Source of the DNA: Thalassobellus citreus
Lineage (GTDB): Bacteria > Bacteroidota > Bacteroidia > Flavobacteriales > Flavobacteriaceae
NCBI RefSeq assembly: GCF_044385915.1
Contig: NZ_JBISCC010000117.1
Span: 124,001-188,000, forward strand
Length of the DNA: 64,000 nucleotides
Direction: 5' to 3'
The translations under genes were made by a program, and so were the position numbers. The notes beneath the pieces are model-generated. The model was not told the DNA's origin, searched no databases, and saw nothing but the letters and a program-made list of their open reading frames with translations. Position 1 is the stretch's first letter; every line of letters starts with the position of its first letter. Of the stretch, positions 53,194-61,359 are shown piece after piece.

Positions 53194-53457
53194 CTATCTT
53201 TTCCTTTTCTTCCGTTTGGTTCGTGCTTGTTTACGTCGTTCAGCTCTTGTAGGTGGTGGTCTATCTTCATAAATCCTATGGTCTATTAAGGTCAAAGGCT
53301 TCATTTCTGGCACTTCGGTTTTTATATTTAATCCTCTTTCTTTTGCCTCTTCGGGAGTTACTATTTCTATATCAATGCCTTTTTGCGCATGTTCTTTGGC
53401 TACATTCAAGGCTGTTTTGCCAAATCCACCACCAGCTATCATTATTACTTTTTTCAT
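53194..53457 (-). CDS. 87-aa protein with nucleotide-binding-like start and basic tail (cassette 4)
   Basis: MKKVIMIAGGGFGKTALNVA resembles a short glycine-rich nucleotide-binding start; the C-terminus is extremely basic (RRKQARTKRKKRKR) and may bind nucleic acid. Too short for a full P-loop domain. Function unknown. Confidence 0.55.
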   Translation of the reverse strand: MKKVIMIAGGGFGKTALNVAKEHAQKGIDIEIVTPEEAKERGLNIKTEVPEMKPLTLIDHRIYEDRPPPTRAERRKQARTKRKKRKR

Positions 53458-53468
53458 GGTTTTACAGT

Positions 53469-53601
53469 TTCTAACACCTCATAAAAACCAAAAGGGCTTA
53501 TGTTTTAATTCGGTGTGTTATGTGTGTTTGTCTACTTCTGAATTTCCTTCGGAAATTCCTCGCATCCAAACCTTTCAGTTCTTATGCGTGGCATGTTAGG
53601 C
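53469..53601 (-). repeat. attC-like spacer 3
   Basis: Leftward: GCCTAACATGCCACGCATAA at the start, with the stop codon of the 71-aa gene inside the first box; central hairpin TTTCCGAAGGAAA; end TTTATGAGGTGTTAGAA. The ends pair as AAC...ATAA with TTAT...GTT, leaving an unpaired GCCAC on one arm, as in attC sites. Confidence 0.6.
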
Positions 53602-53811
53602 AACATTTGAAGATTCTTTTTGCTTAAAATCAGAGCAAGTGTTCCAAAATTCATTCAATGTTTCCCAACCAGAAAAACTATCTGGATTTTCTTTATATTC
53701 TTTTTCCCATTTAGGATGTTCGCAATGTAAGTGAGTTGTATTAGCTATTTTAAAAGGTTTTCCTGCAAATTTGCAGTTATAACATTTTTGTTTATTTTTT
53801 GGTAATTTCAT
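53596..53811 (-). CDS. 71-aa Cys/His-rich protein (cassette 3)
   Basis: MKLPKNKQKCYNCKFAGKPF, then HLHCEHPKW and NTCSDF: four Cys and two His in a spacing that could hold one zinc ion. Flanked on both sides by 12-bp inverted repeats ATGTTAGGCAAC / GTTGCCTAACAT. Unknown function. Confidence 0.6.
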   Translation of the reverse strand: MKLPKNKQKCYNCKFAGKPFKIANTTHLHCEHPKWEKEYKENPDSFSGWETLNEFWNTCSDFKQKESSNVA

Positions 53812-53822
53812 AATAAAACGTT

Positions 53823-53954
53823 GCCTAACATATTATAAAAATAAGTGGTAGGTCTTTTTAAATTATTATTGTTTTCTTCGGGTGCAAATAATCTTTGCAT
53901 ACGGTAATTTTTCCTTCGGAAAAACCACCTATTCTTATAAGTGGCACGTTGTAT
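53823..53954 (-). repeat. attC-like spacer 2
   Basis: Leftward: ATACAACGTGCCACTTATAA, central hairpin TTTTTCCGAAGGAAAAA, end TTTTTATAATATGTTAGGC. The last box GTTAGGC matches GTTRRRY exactly and is complementary to the box ending cassette 3. Confidence 0.6.
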
Positions 53955-53959
53955 AACAA

Positions 53960-54205
53960 TTAAACAATCTCTCCAATACGTACTTGCATAATTTCTACTT
54001 TTAAGTATTGCTTCTCATATTCTTTTTTACCTTCTTTAATAACATCTTGTAGCGTATTGCCATGCGTTATAGAGTTATAGGTTGTCATTGGTGCAAACGC
54101 TTTTTTTTCGGTAAAAAAACACCTGTAATCTACTTCAACTGCTATTTCCTTCGTATAGGTTTCGTCAGTCATTTCTATGTCTAAATCATTTGGTACTATT
54201 GTCAT
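53960..54205 (-). CDS. 81-aa acidic protein (cassette 2)
   Basis: MTIVPNDLDIEMTDETYTKE; ends YLKVEIMQVRIGEIV. The end resembles WLKVAIIQNRIKVPV of the neighbouring 103-aa protein, so the two may be distant relatives. No family recognised. Confidence 0.55.
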   Translation of the reverse strand: MTIVPNDLDIEMTDETYTKEIAVEVDYRCFFTEKKAFAPMTTYNSITHGNTLQDVIKEGKKEYEKQYLKVEIMQVRIGEIV

Positions 54206-54216
54206 TGTTTAACAGT

Positions 54217-54339
54217 TTACAACACAGTATAATCAAAATGCTTTACCGTGTTTGGTTAATATATTTTCTTTTCTAGTCTATGTGCTGGCAAATTCCTTCG
54301 GAATTATGCCGCACATTGTTTATACGTGGCACGTTAAGC
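54217..54339 (-). repeat. attC-like spacer 1
   Basis: Leftward: GCTTAACGTGCCACGTATAA (first box GCTTAAC contains the TAA stop of the 103-aa gene), central hairpin AATTCCGAAGGAATT, then AACACGGTA...TATACTGTGTT and GTTGTAA. Same plan as spacers 2 and 3. Confidence 0.6.
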
Positions 54340-54645
54340 ACTACAAGCAACCTCGTTTAAAACTTCTGGTTTCTGGTTCCATAAAACAGGAAATACGGGT
54401 ACTTTTATTCGGTTTTGTATAATGGCTACTTTTAACCATTCTCTGTTGGTGTCTTCATTGGTAACTTCCATGGTCCAGGAGCGCGAATCGGTGCCACTAG
54501 CTTTATCTCTTACATGGGTATCATAATCTGCGCTGTACAATTCTTGCTCGTAATATTCTAGATTTAAAAGAAACTGACCTTCGGGTGTTCTAAAATCTTC
54601 TTCGGTAGCGAATCTTAACGGTGGTATTTTAGATGGTGAATTCAT
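54334..54645 (-). CDS. 103-aa protein (start of the cassette-like array)
   Basis: MNSPSKIPPLRFATEEDFRT; C-terminal REWLKVAIIQNRIKVPVFPV. Its ATG overlaps the primase stop by one base (TAATG), so no GTTRRRY box precedes it. Unrecognised. Confidence 0.6.
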   Translation of the reverse strand: MNSPSKIPPLRFATEEDFRTPEGQFLLNLEYYEQELYSADYDTHVRDKASGTDSRSWTMEVTNEDTNREWLKVAIIQNRIKVPVFPVLWNQKPEVLNEVACSA

Positions 54646-57600
54646 TAGAATGTGTTTGCTAGTTTTGCGTATAATTCGTCGCTTACGGTTAACGATATGT
54701 ATTCTGTACCGTCACGTTTTATATCTGCACCTTTTTTAATAGCATTGTATTCGAAATGCTCGTTAAGTTCACAGTATTTTTTAATCTTATTTTTAAAGGT
54801 CCTAACGTTTATATATTTTGATTGCGCAGGATATTTTACTAAAAACCCTTTTCCGTTTTCAATAGATTCTTCATTAAACATTCTAGATTTTGGAACATCA
54901 CAATTTAAATTTTGCGATCTCGAAAAATATTCATCAGCCCAATCAATAAACACTTCGCCAATATCTTGTCTAAGCTTACGTTTTTCTAGTTTTTCGGTAG
55001 GCGCGGTAATTAATCCGTATTTAAAATACAGATGCGAACACATGGCTAAAAAATTATAAAACAAGTTCCATTGCTCGGTGTCCCATTCACTCCAAAACAA
55101 AGCTTTAAAATCGTCGGTTGGTTGGTATTCGTCGTTATACCAGTTAGAAAACCCTAAAAGAAATTGACGATCTCTAAACGAGCCACCTTCACCACGTAAC
55201 GCATGGTTTGTTGTTATGTATATTTTTGGCGATAAGTGATGCGGAATAGTAAACTTTTTATCGCCTTTTCCTTCAACTTGCCAATCGCCTGTTATTTCGG
55301 TAAAAATGCCTTCTAAATCAAAATTAGTACGTACATCGTCTATAAATACATTCTGAATACGTTCGTTAACTTCTTCCCATTTGTATTTGTCTTCCATGAA
55401 GTTTTTATTCTTCCCGTTAACAAATACTTGCGGTAAGGCGTGTTTTAAGGCTTTACCTACTAACGATTTACCACTACGCCCGTTACTACTTCCAACCTCT
55501 GTCATGGTGCCATCCATAGCAACCACAGCTTTTAAAACACTATCGTCTTTAAAATTATGAAGCAAATAACCGATAGCTGTTATTTTAGATAGTAAATGCT
55601 TAGAGGTTTCAAAAGCTTGAGGGAGGGTTAGGTCTTGGTACACCGATTTCTTACCTTCTTTTTTAGGGTAAAAATTCGAGGTATTGTATAAAAACTGGAG
55701 ATAATCGCATTTTTCACCTTCTTCTGAAAAATCAATAGTCCATTCGCCTATATATTCTTTTAAATCGGGAGATTCTTTAGCGTCTTGATGTGTTATTTGA
55801 TGAATTTCTGATAATAATAAAGGTGTTTTTTTAGGTGAAAAATCTTTTAAACGCGTTTCCCAAACTTGCCCTGTTACGTTTTTAATATCGCTTTCTTCAA
55901 TACCTTCGGCGGTAATTTTCCAAAACGATTCGTTAAAAAACATATACTCTAAGCCTTTTTTAGATTCTAGAAGCTCTAATTTGGTATATTCTAAATGACT
56001 TAAACTATCGGGACCAAAATAACGTGTAGAACCTCGGTATAACATGTTTTCGACATCTTCATTAGCGATTGCTTTTTTAGTAAAATCGATTATAAAATTT
56101 CTAATTTGATGCGTTTTAACTTCGCGCACAATATTGCCATCGGTTTGAATCCAGATATACGTGTTATCTGGTTGTTCTAATAAATTATAACCACGCGCTT
56201 GTAAAAAATTATAGCAACGTTTATTATTGAAAGTGTAAGTTGATTTAATAACATCGCCATCATTGTTTTTTTTGTCTTGACGCGTCCAAAAACGTTCATG
56301 ATCTAAAAGCGGTTGCGCTAACACATAACCTTTAGGGTCTTTAGGGTCTATTCTCCATTTAGTAGAGCCGAATTTAAATAGTTCTAAATTACTTAACGCT
56401 TCTTTGTGTTTAGACACAAAAGCATCAATGTTTTGAAGCCCCCAATGCTCTAATAGTTTATAATCGGAGGTAGTGGTTATTTCTTCAAACTGTAAATAAC
56501 TCGCATCACCTTCAGGTGTGTTTAATGCTTTTTTACATAAATCGGCTAAAGTATCGGGTTTCGATTTTAATGAGTTGGCCAATAAATCGTCTACACCTTT
56601 ATCTTTTTCTGGATTCTCTTTTACATAACCCCAAAAGATTTTTAAATGTATGTCCTGGTTAGCGAATGATGCAAAATGATTTCTAAAGTTCTTGATTGCT
56701 GTAAAAAAGGAACGCGGTCTATTATCGGCAGAATGTTTAGAATCTATTTTATGCGATAAATCTAACCAATCGGCATCCACAATAAACACCACTTTTTCAA
56801 CTTGGCAACGTTGTATTATTAATTCGAATTCTACAGGTAAACGCTTATTGTAAGCAATATTATGAATACCCATAATACCAACACTTGGCATACCGTGTTT
56901 AGAAGCTTTATCAGCTTTCTTTTCGCCTTCTTGTATGTAAAGTGTTTCTATTCTAGAACCATTATGATATTTTTCTCTAATATATTTATTAATGTAAATT
57001 TTAGAACCACTACCATAAGGCGAACGGTATTTGGTAGGCTTATCGTTTTTGTCGCGATGAAGTTCTGGATTTTGAAACCGAACTCTATAAAACGGTTTCT
57101 TTTTACCAACGGCTTTTTGGCTTTTGTTAAGCGTGTAGTAATACATTGGATTTCCATCTAAATCGAAATAATGTATAATAACATCGTCGCCTTTAACAAT
57201 TTCAAACGCTTGATCTACCGTTCCTGGTTGATATAAACAGAATTCTTTTACAGTTTCTTCGTCTATTACTATACGCTCGTCGGTAACATCTTCTTTTTTA
57301 AGCCCGCTATCCTTTAGCATTTTATCGCAATAGGTTTTTGTACTACGACGATCTGTATTATTAGGACGCTTTTCGTTTAAATCTATACCTCCTAAACGCG
57401 CTAATTCCTCTAAAGCATCTGGGTACGATTTACCATGAAAAGAGGTAAGGTAACTAGCAGCGGTTTTAACCCCAATATCGCATTTAAAACATTTTGCAAC
57501 ACCTTTTGCTTTGTTAAACTCTAATTTTTCTTTGGTTTTACAAATAGGACAATCAACCACAACTTGAGATCCTTTCTTTTTAGATAAATCGTGATAAGAT

Positions 57601-57668
57601 TCTAGTACTTGCTCTAGCGATACAGCTTCGAGTATAGCTTCTTTTTTTTCTTTTGAAATATATGGCAT
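54645..57668 (-). CDS. Primase-helicase fusion (replication protein)
   Basis: 1,007 aa. N-terminal CHC2-like zinc finger with Cys 40, 43, 60 and 63 (CPIC...CFKC); Toprim region with IQEGEKKAD near 246 and VFIVDADW near 294; a linker; C-terminal superfamily 3-like ATPase with Walker A SSNGRSGKS near 730, Walker B NVFIDDV near 778, and sensor-type IYITTNHAL. It should prime and unwind DNA for phage replication. Preceded at 1 bp by a 104-aa gene. Confidence 0.82.
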   Translation of the reverse strand: MPYISKEKKEAILEAVSLEQVLESYHDLSKKKGSQVVVDCPICKTKEKLEFNKAKGVAKCFKCDIGVKTAASYLTSFHGKSYPDALEELARLGGIDLNEKRPNNTDRRSTKTYCDKMLKDSGLKKEDVTDERIVIDEETVKEFCLYQPGTVDQAFEIVKGDDVIIHYFDLDGNPMYYYTLNKSQKAVGKKKPFYRVRFQNPELHRDKNDKPTKYRSPYGSGSKIYINKYIREKYHNGSRIETLYIQEGEKKADKASKHGMPSVGIMGIHNIAYNKRLPVEFELIIQRCQVEKVVFIVDADWLDLSHKIDSKHSADNRPRSFFTAIKNFRNHFASFANQDIHLKIFWGYVKENPEKDKGVDDLLANSLKSKPDTLADLCKKALNTPEGDASYLQFEEITTTSDYKLLEHWGLQNIDAFVSKHKEALSNLELFKFGSTKWRIDPKDPKGYVLAQPLLDHERFWTRQDKKNNDGDVIKSTYTFNNKRCYNFLQARGYNLLEQPDNTYIWIQTDGNIVREVKTHQIRNFIIDFTKKAIANEDVENMLYRGSTRYFGPDSLSHLEYTKLELLESKKGLEYMFFNESFWKITAEGIEESDIKNVTGQVWETRLKDFSPKKTPLLLSEIHQITHQDAKESPDLKEYIGEWTIDFSEEGEKCDYLQFLYNTSNFYPKKEGKKSVYQDLTLPQAFETSKHLLSKITAIGYLLHNFKDDSVLKAVVAMDGTMTEVGSSNGRSGKSLVGKALKHALPQVFVNGKNKNFMEDKYKWEEVNERIQNVFIDDVRTNFDLEGIFTEITGDWQVEGKGDKKFTIPHHLSPKIYITTNHALRGEGGSFRDRQFLLGFSNWYNDEYQPTDDFKALFWSEWDTEQWNLFYNFLAMCSHLYFKYGLITAPTEKLEKRKLRQDIGEVFIDWADEYFSRSQNLNCDVPKSRMFNEESIENGKGFLVKYPAQSKYINVRTFKNKIKKYCELNEHFEYNAIKKGADIKRDGTEYISLTVSDELYAKLANTF

Positions 57669-57669
57669 G

Positions 57670-57984
57670 TTATATGGTGGCTAATAAAATGAATGAAAAA
57701 GGTTGAGTTTCTAGGTTTACTTTAGAGTACATTTTTTTTAGTATCTCTTTGGTTTCGTATGCCGAATACCCCGTATCTAATCGGGCTATGTATTCGTCTA
57801 TTTGATTAAAAAAGATGGTTTTAATGTCTATAATTTCAGCGCGTTTAACCAGTTTACGATTTAACAAAATAGGGTACTCATGGTTAAGCTTGTATTTGTT
57901 TGAATTCTTTAAACGAATAGTTGTAAAACATTTACAGTCTAGTTTATTATTCCAATTGGTGCTAAAATTGATTACTGCGCTCAT
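57670..57984 (-). CDS. 104-aa protein, possibly ASCH-like
   Basis: MSAVINFSTNWNNKLDCKCF, then TTIRLKN and KLNHEYPILLNRKLVKRAEI. The W..KL.C..FTTIRL and YPILLN...AEIIDI layout resembles ASCH/PUA-like RNA-binding domains. Overlaps the previous gene by 4 bp and sits 1 bp before the primase gene. Confidence 0.5.
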   Translation of the reverse strand: MSAVINFSTNWNNKLDCKCFTTIRLKNSNKYKLNHEYPILLNRKLVKRAEIIDIKTIFFNQIDEYIARLDTGYSAYETKEILKKMYSKVNLETQPFSFILLATI

Positions 57985-58115
57985 ACTTTCAGGTTAAAAA
58001 ATATTTTTACTTCGTTGTGAGAATCTTTAATTATGGTATCTACTTTTGCTTGAGAAAGTCCGTTAGCGTACATGGTACGAATGGCGTGTTTTAATAAAGC
58101 TTCTTCTGGTGTCAT
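57981..58115 (-). CDS. 44-aa early protein
   Basis: From the ATG at 58115: MTPEEALLKHAIRTMYANGL, ending KIFFNLKV, with ATGA overlap to the 104-aa gene. The coupled overlap supports translation. Unknown. Confidence 0.5.
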   Translation of the reverse strand: MTPEEALLKHAIRTMYANGLSQAKVDTIIKDSHNEVKIFFNLKV

Positions 58116-58117
58116 GG

Positions 58118-58293
58118 TTAGTTAATTTCTAGTTGTACACTATAGTTATATTCGTTTTGAGCGCGTTGCACATATTTATTATCAACAGGTTCGTTGAAAC
58201 CAATAAATATTGTGTGTGTGTGTGCGGATTATACTTAATACCTGCCTTTTTTAACCTGCGATGTATGTAGTATCTTTTTGAGTTTGCTGCCAT
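58118..58293 (-). pseudogene. Small gene with frame broken in a TG dinucleotide repeat
   Basis: From the ATG at 58293 the frame reads MAANSKRYYIHRRLKKAGIK and enters (CA)7 at 58211-58224. As written it ends at a TAG (54 aa). With one CA unit fewer it continues as IFIGFNEPVDNKYVQRAQNE to a TAA at 58118, two bases before the next ATG, which looks like the ancestral protein of 57 aa. A phase-variable gene, a decayed gene or a sequencing slip are all possible. Confidence 0.5.
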
Positions 58294-58296
58294 GGT

Positions 58297-58464
58297 TTAA
58301 AGCTTATCGTTAATATTATTCATAGTTTTAAGCTGCTCCTTCGAAATATTAGCTTTTGAAAAACCTATTTGCGGATCACAAATTTGTTTCACAACCTCTT
58401 TAAAGTTATTTGCGTCGTTATTTTTTAAAACCACTTTTAACACTTCGTTTTTTTCTACTTTCAT
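58297..58464 (-). CDS. 55-aa early protein
   Basis: ATG at 58464: MKVEKNEVLKVVLKNNDANN, FKEVVKQICDPQ, ending NINDKL. Three bases before the next start. It follows a large hairpin at 58484-58540. Unknown. Confidence 0.5.
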   Translation of the reverse strand: MKVEKNEVLKVVLKNNDANNFKEVVKQICDPQIGFSKANISKEQLKTMNNINDKL

Positions 58465-58483
58465 ATAAATAATTTTTAAAAAT

Positions 58484-58540
58484 CAGTCTTTAAACTTGGC
58501 ATCGTGAGAGAACCGTTGTTAGCCAAGTTTAAAGGAACTG
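58484..58540. other. Large hairpin in the early operon
   Basis: CTTTAAACTTGGC (58488-58500) pairs perfectly with GCCAAGTTTAAAG (58522-58534); CAGT/ACTG extend the stem after a 2-nt bulge; the loop is 21 nt. Lies 20 bp before the 55-aa gene. Could be an RNA processing site, attenuator or protein-binding site; no T-run, so not a simple terminator. Confidence 0.6.
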
Positions 58541-58582
58541 ACATGTGATTGAATTGCTATTAATCAACCTTGGTGTATTATG

Positions 58583-58747
58583 TTAATCTTCGTTATCTGG
58601 AACAGGGCCAAAGCGTTTAAAATCTTCTTTTAGTTTCTCGTTCCATTGTGCAGCGGTGTAAGGTTTTTGTCTAAAAACTAATACTATAATTAAGCCTATA
58701 ACAACAACCGCTATGACGGCTAGATTTACAATTATTGCTAATTCCAT
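58583..58747 (-). CDS. 54-aa membrane protein
   Basis: ATG at 58747: MELAIIVNLAVIAVVVIGLI, IVLVFRQKPYTAAQWNEKLK, EDFKRFGPVPDNED. One N-terminal membrane helix, acidic cytosolic tail. Overlaps the upstream gene by 10 bp. Confidence 0.5.
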   Translation of the reverse strand: MELAIIVNLAVIAVVVIGLIIVLVFRQKPYTAAQWNEKLKEDFKRFGPVPDNED

Positions 58748-59205
58748 TTATCTTTATTTTTAGAGTTAGAAACAACTGTTTTACAAATCACTTCAATATT
58801 TCGAGTTGCTTCGTTATGTTTAATAAGCGCATCTTTTTCTTCAATTAAAGCCGTTAGTTTTTTTTGGTAATAATCGCGTAATTCGGCAGTAGCAATAGGC
58901 GCAAAATTCTTAGCGGTATTTAAAGCGTGTAACTGGTTGTTAAACTGGTTTATTTTACCTTGAAGGGTTTGTAACTCTGTTTTCTGATCCATAATATATT
59001 GGTATGCTGCTAAAATTTTAATAATAGCATATTGACTGTTTGTTTTTTTGCACCAGAACAACGTAGCTTCTAAAAACGTGCATTGTTTTAATGCTTTTAT
59101 ACGCATTAGGTTTACCAAATAAGGTTCAAGACTAGGTTTCCAGTCGGCTTGAAAATCTTTAACTATTAATAAAGATTCTTGCGGTGTGTGAGATATTGGC
59201 ATCAT
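58738..59205 (-). CDS. Coiled-coil early protein
   Basis: A 155-aa helical protein (MMPISHTPQESLLIVKDFQA) with a coiled coil in residues about 70-135 (TELQTLQGKINQFNNQLHAL; YYQKKLTALIEEKDALIKHN). Overlaps the LuxR-HTH gene by 4 bp, so the two may act together. Confidence 0.55.
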   Translation of the reverse strand: MMPISHTPQESLLIVKDFQADWKPSLEPYLVNLMRIKALKQCTFLEATLFWCKKTNSQYAIIKILAAYQYIMDQKTELQTLQGKINQFNNQLHALNTAKNFAPIATAELRDYYQKKLTALIEEKDALIKHNEATRNIEVICKTVVSNSKNKDKWN

Positions 59206-59786
59206 ATACGTTCGTCTTTTAAAACCATTACAAATTGAGCTTTGCTTTGCACACCAGCTAGTTCGTAAAGTTTGCGTTTGTGGTGGGGTAGTGTACTTAC
59301 TGCAATATTAAGCGCGTCGGCCATTTGTTTATCTAGCTTATCTTCTAGCATCATATCGCAAATAGCTATTTGGCGGGTGTTTAAATGGTGGCCGTTTATG
59401 GTAATGTGTTTATTGCTCCAGTTTTCGTAATTCCATTCTTTTGAGTGACGGTAGTTTTCGCTTGGTTGCAGTACACCATCAATAATATCGGGTGTAAAAT
59501 CGGCTTCACCATACATGTGGTATGTAAAAATTTCAACTTGACGACGCTGGTCATCAGATTTTTTACGGCAATACGCAGCAGCTCCAGGGTTTTCTAAATA
59601 AGCCTCTAGTAATAAATTATATTCTAAACGAGGTAAATGTTTAAATTGATGCGTATGCCCACGTTGAAACCAAATAACTTCTTCGGTTGCTGGTATGCCT
59701 ACAAATTCGATATTATGATCGTTTGGCATCATGCCCGCTATAAATTTGTTGTTTTGTTTTTGTAAATTTGCTGTGTTAGTAATCAT
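59202..59786 (-). CDS. LuxR-type HTH protein, candidate phage transcription regulator
   Basis: A 194-aa protein. The last 60 residues (LNTRQIAICDMMLEDKLDKQ, MADALNIAVSTLPHHKRKLY) match a LuxR/GerE helix-turn-helix; the N-terminal part is unfamiliar (WFQRGHTHQFKHLPRLEYNL). It lies in the early operon and is a candidate activator of the late promoters, but no direct evidence links them. Confidence 0.65.
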   Translation of the reverse strand: MITNTANLQKQNNKFIAGMMPNDHNIEFVGIPATEEVIWFQRGHTHQFKHLPRLEYNLLLEAYLENPGAAAYCRKKSDDQRRQVEIFTYHMYGEADFTPDIIDGVLQPSENYRHSKEWNYENWSNKHITINGHHLNTRQIAICDMMLEDKLDKQMADALNIAVSTLPHHKRKLYELAGVQSKAQFVMVLKDERI

Positions 59787-59815
59787 AGGTTTAAGATTTA
59801 TTGATTATTAATGTT

Positions 59816-59839
59816 ATCCCAATGTGTCCGCATTGGGAT
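59816..59839 (+). terminator. Hairpin with T-run between early genes
   Basis: ATCCCAATG (59816-59824), loop TGTCCG, CATTGGGAT (59831-59839), followed by TTTTTT on the plus strand. All genes here are on the minus strand, so on their transcript it is only a hairpin 30 bp before the LuxR-HTH gene; it may stop antisense transcription or attenuate. Confidence 0.6.
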
Positions 59840-59842
59840 TTT

Positions 59843-59920
59843 TTATTTCTTATTTCGGTTAATGTATTTAGCTAAAGCAGCTAATTCCTGTATAGTGTGG
59901 TAATCTTTAATTAAATTCAT
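59843..59920 (-). CDS. 25-aa coupled peptide
   Basis: ATG at 59920 overlaps the stop of the 82-aa gene (ATGA) and gives MNLIKDYHTIQELAALAKYI, then NRNKK. The coupling supports translation; the function is unknown. Confidence 0.35.
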   Translation of the reverse strand: MNLIKDYHTIQELAALAKYINRNKK

Positions 59921-60165
59921 GATTCACCTTTTTTAGAAATAGTTATTTTTTGAGCTTTAAAAGAGTAAATAGTTTTTGTAGACACTCCTAACTCTGTACA
60001 GATATCTAAAATTCTATCTTGAGAATTCTCTTTTATTTTTTCAAAAGAATCTACCACTCTTAAACATTTCAAGTCTTCTGAAATTTCTGTAGCTGCAATT
60101 CCTGTAGTTTTAGATATTGAAGCTATTATTTTGTTTACTTTGTTTAATTGATCTATATAGTCCAT
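59917..60165 (-). CDS. Small early HTH-like protein
   Basis: An 82-aa protein (MDYIDQLNKVNKIIASISKT) whose C-terminal half, ILDICTELGVSTKTIYSFKA, resembles a helix-turn-helix. Second gene of the leftward early operon. Possibly a Cro- or excision-like regulator. Confidence 0.5.
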   Translation of the reverse strand: MDYIDQLNKVNKIIASISKTTGIAATEISEDLKCLRVVDSFEKIKENSQDRILDICTELGVSTKTIYSFKAQKITISKKGES

Positions 60166-60178
60166 AATGTGAATTGTT

Positions 60179-60433
60179 TTATGCTGATAAAATGCGGTTA
60201 CGTCGCGCTTCTTGTTCTTTTAGTTCTTGTTTTTTTGCTTCAACAACTTGAAAAATAACAGGCTCAATTTCTTTATGTTCTTGCCCGCTCATTACTTTAG
60301 CTATCATATTTGATGTATGCGGTAAACCGTATTTATTCCTAATACCTTTTTTATTTAAAGCCTCTGAAATAGTTTTACAGTACCTATAACCAAGCACTTC
60401 AATTATTCCTTCTTTTTGCTCTTCAGTTATCAT
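60179..60433 (-). CDS. First early protein (putative Cro/recombinase-like HTH)
   Basis: An 84-aa protein, MITEEQKEGIIEVLGYRYCK, with KTISEALNKKGIRNKYGLPH, TSNMIAKVMSG resembling the recombinase-type HTH that reads AT-rich DNA. It is the first gene behind the repressor-controlled promoter, where Cro-like proteins are usually encoded. Confidence 0.5.
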   Translation of the reverse strand: MITEEQKEGIIEVLGYRYCKTISEALNKKGIRNKYGLPHTSNMIAKVMSGQEHKEIEPVIFQVVEAKKQELKEQEARRNRILSA

Positions 60434-60492
60434 ATATATCTAGTATTGCGTAGTTAAATTATTAATCATACTTTTATCATAGTTAAGTCATA

Positions 60493-60516
60493 CAAATATA
60501 GAGGATATTTCCTCTA
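60493..60516 (-). promoter_or_regulatory. Leftward early promoter with repressor operator
   Basis: Read leftward: TTTG, 21 bp, then TATATTTG (60493-60500). The palindrome TAGAGGATATTTCCTCTA (60499-60516, arms TAGAGGA/TCCTCTA) lies between -33 and -7 and would block the polymerase when bound. Adjacent to the repressor gene at 60532, so this is the likely prophage operator. Confidence 0.68.
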
Positions 60517-60531
60517 ATAAACAAATTTTTA

Positions 60532-60966
60532 GTGGAAAAAGTTTCTAAAATAAAACTACGATTGCTTGAAGTAGCCAAAAACAAAGGGATTGGGTATGAA
60601 AAATTTTTTAAAAGTTTCGGCACAACCTACGCTAATTTTAAAGGCAAAAGCCTAAAAAGTAGTTTAAGATCTGAAGTTTTAGCGGATTTTTCGTCTATAT
60701 ATCCGAATGAAGATTTACATTGGATAATTACTGGAGACGAGAAAAAAGACACTAATAGCAACCTATTATTAAACGAACCAGTGGCTGGTTATAAAATAGA
60801 AGGAAAAAATAACACCGAAAGTTTAGACGAAGCGGTTAGACGTATTATAAAAGAAGAAACACAACCAAAGCTTGATAGTATGGCTAACGATTTAATGATT
60901 TTAATACGTAGAAACATGGAGTCTAACACTAACGACACCGAAGACGAAAACAAAAAAACAGGTTAA
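60532..60966 (+). CDS. Prophage repressor, XRE/CI-like
   Basis: A 144-aa protein from a GTG start: a helix-turn-helix-like N-terminus (LRLLEVAKNKGIGYEKFFKS, FGTTYANFKGKSLKSSLRSE) and the CI-type motif NEDLHWIITGDE, then a hydrophilic, coiled tail. There is no LexA-type peptidase domain, so induction is not by self-cleavage. It faces away from the early operon and should bind the palindrome at 60499-60516. Confidence 0.75.
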   Translation: MEKVSKIKLRLLEVAKNKGIGYEKFFKSFGTTYANFKGKSLKSSLRSEVLADFSSIYPNEDLHWIITGDEKKDTNSNLLLNEPVAGYKIEGKNNTESLDEAVRRIIKEETQPKLDSMANDLMILIRRNMESNTNDTEDENKKTG

Positions 60967-61286
60967 GCAATTAGCTTAACCCCCGATACAAATTGAAGAT
61001 TGTACGTTATTAAATTGCGTAAAAACCGTAACGTACAGCAATCATGTTCTTTTAAAATACTGGATATTATTTTTACCGAAGCCTGAAACTCTGGTTTAAA
61101 CATAATAAAATCGAACTCCGAATCTACAGGTGTACGATATAAGGCGTTTAAATACATTATTAGGTTTTCGAGGCGTTGCCTTTCATAGATGGTTACAGTT
61201 TTAAATTGCGACTTTAAGCATTTTTCAATTTTAGGTAAGCCTCCAAAAGTTTCAATTTTACTAACTGTATAAGTTTGTACTTGCAT
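60963..61286 (-). CDS. Unknown protein between the two regulators
   Basis: A 107-aa protein (MQVQTYTVSKIETFGGLPKI) that overlaps the repressor gene end by 4 bp in convergent orientation. No domain recognised; placed to act in the lysogeny switch, perhaps as an antirepressor. Confidence 0.5.
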   Translation of the reverse strand: MQVQTYTVSKIETFGGLPKIEKCLKSQFKTVTIYERQRLENLIMYLNALYRTPVDSEFDFIMFKPEFQASVKIISSILKEHDCCTLRFLRNLITYNLQFVSGVKLIA

Positions 61287-61359
61287 AGTTTGTGGTTTTG
61301 TCTCTTAGGGACTACTAAAAGTATACATAAATTACTATTGTTTAACAAAAATTAAAGCT

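Noticed and set aside
52769..54339. CRISPR array reading of the repeated spacers
   Set aside because: The repeats are hairpin-rich, diverged and separated by coding sequences of different length; no regular repeat-spacer unit exists.
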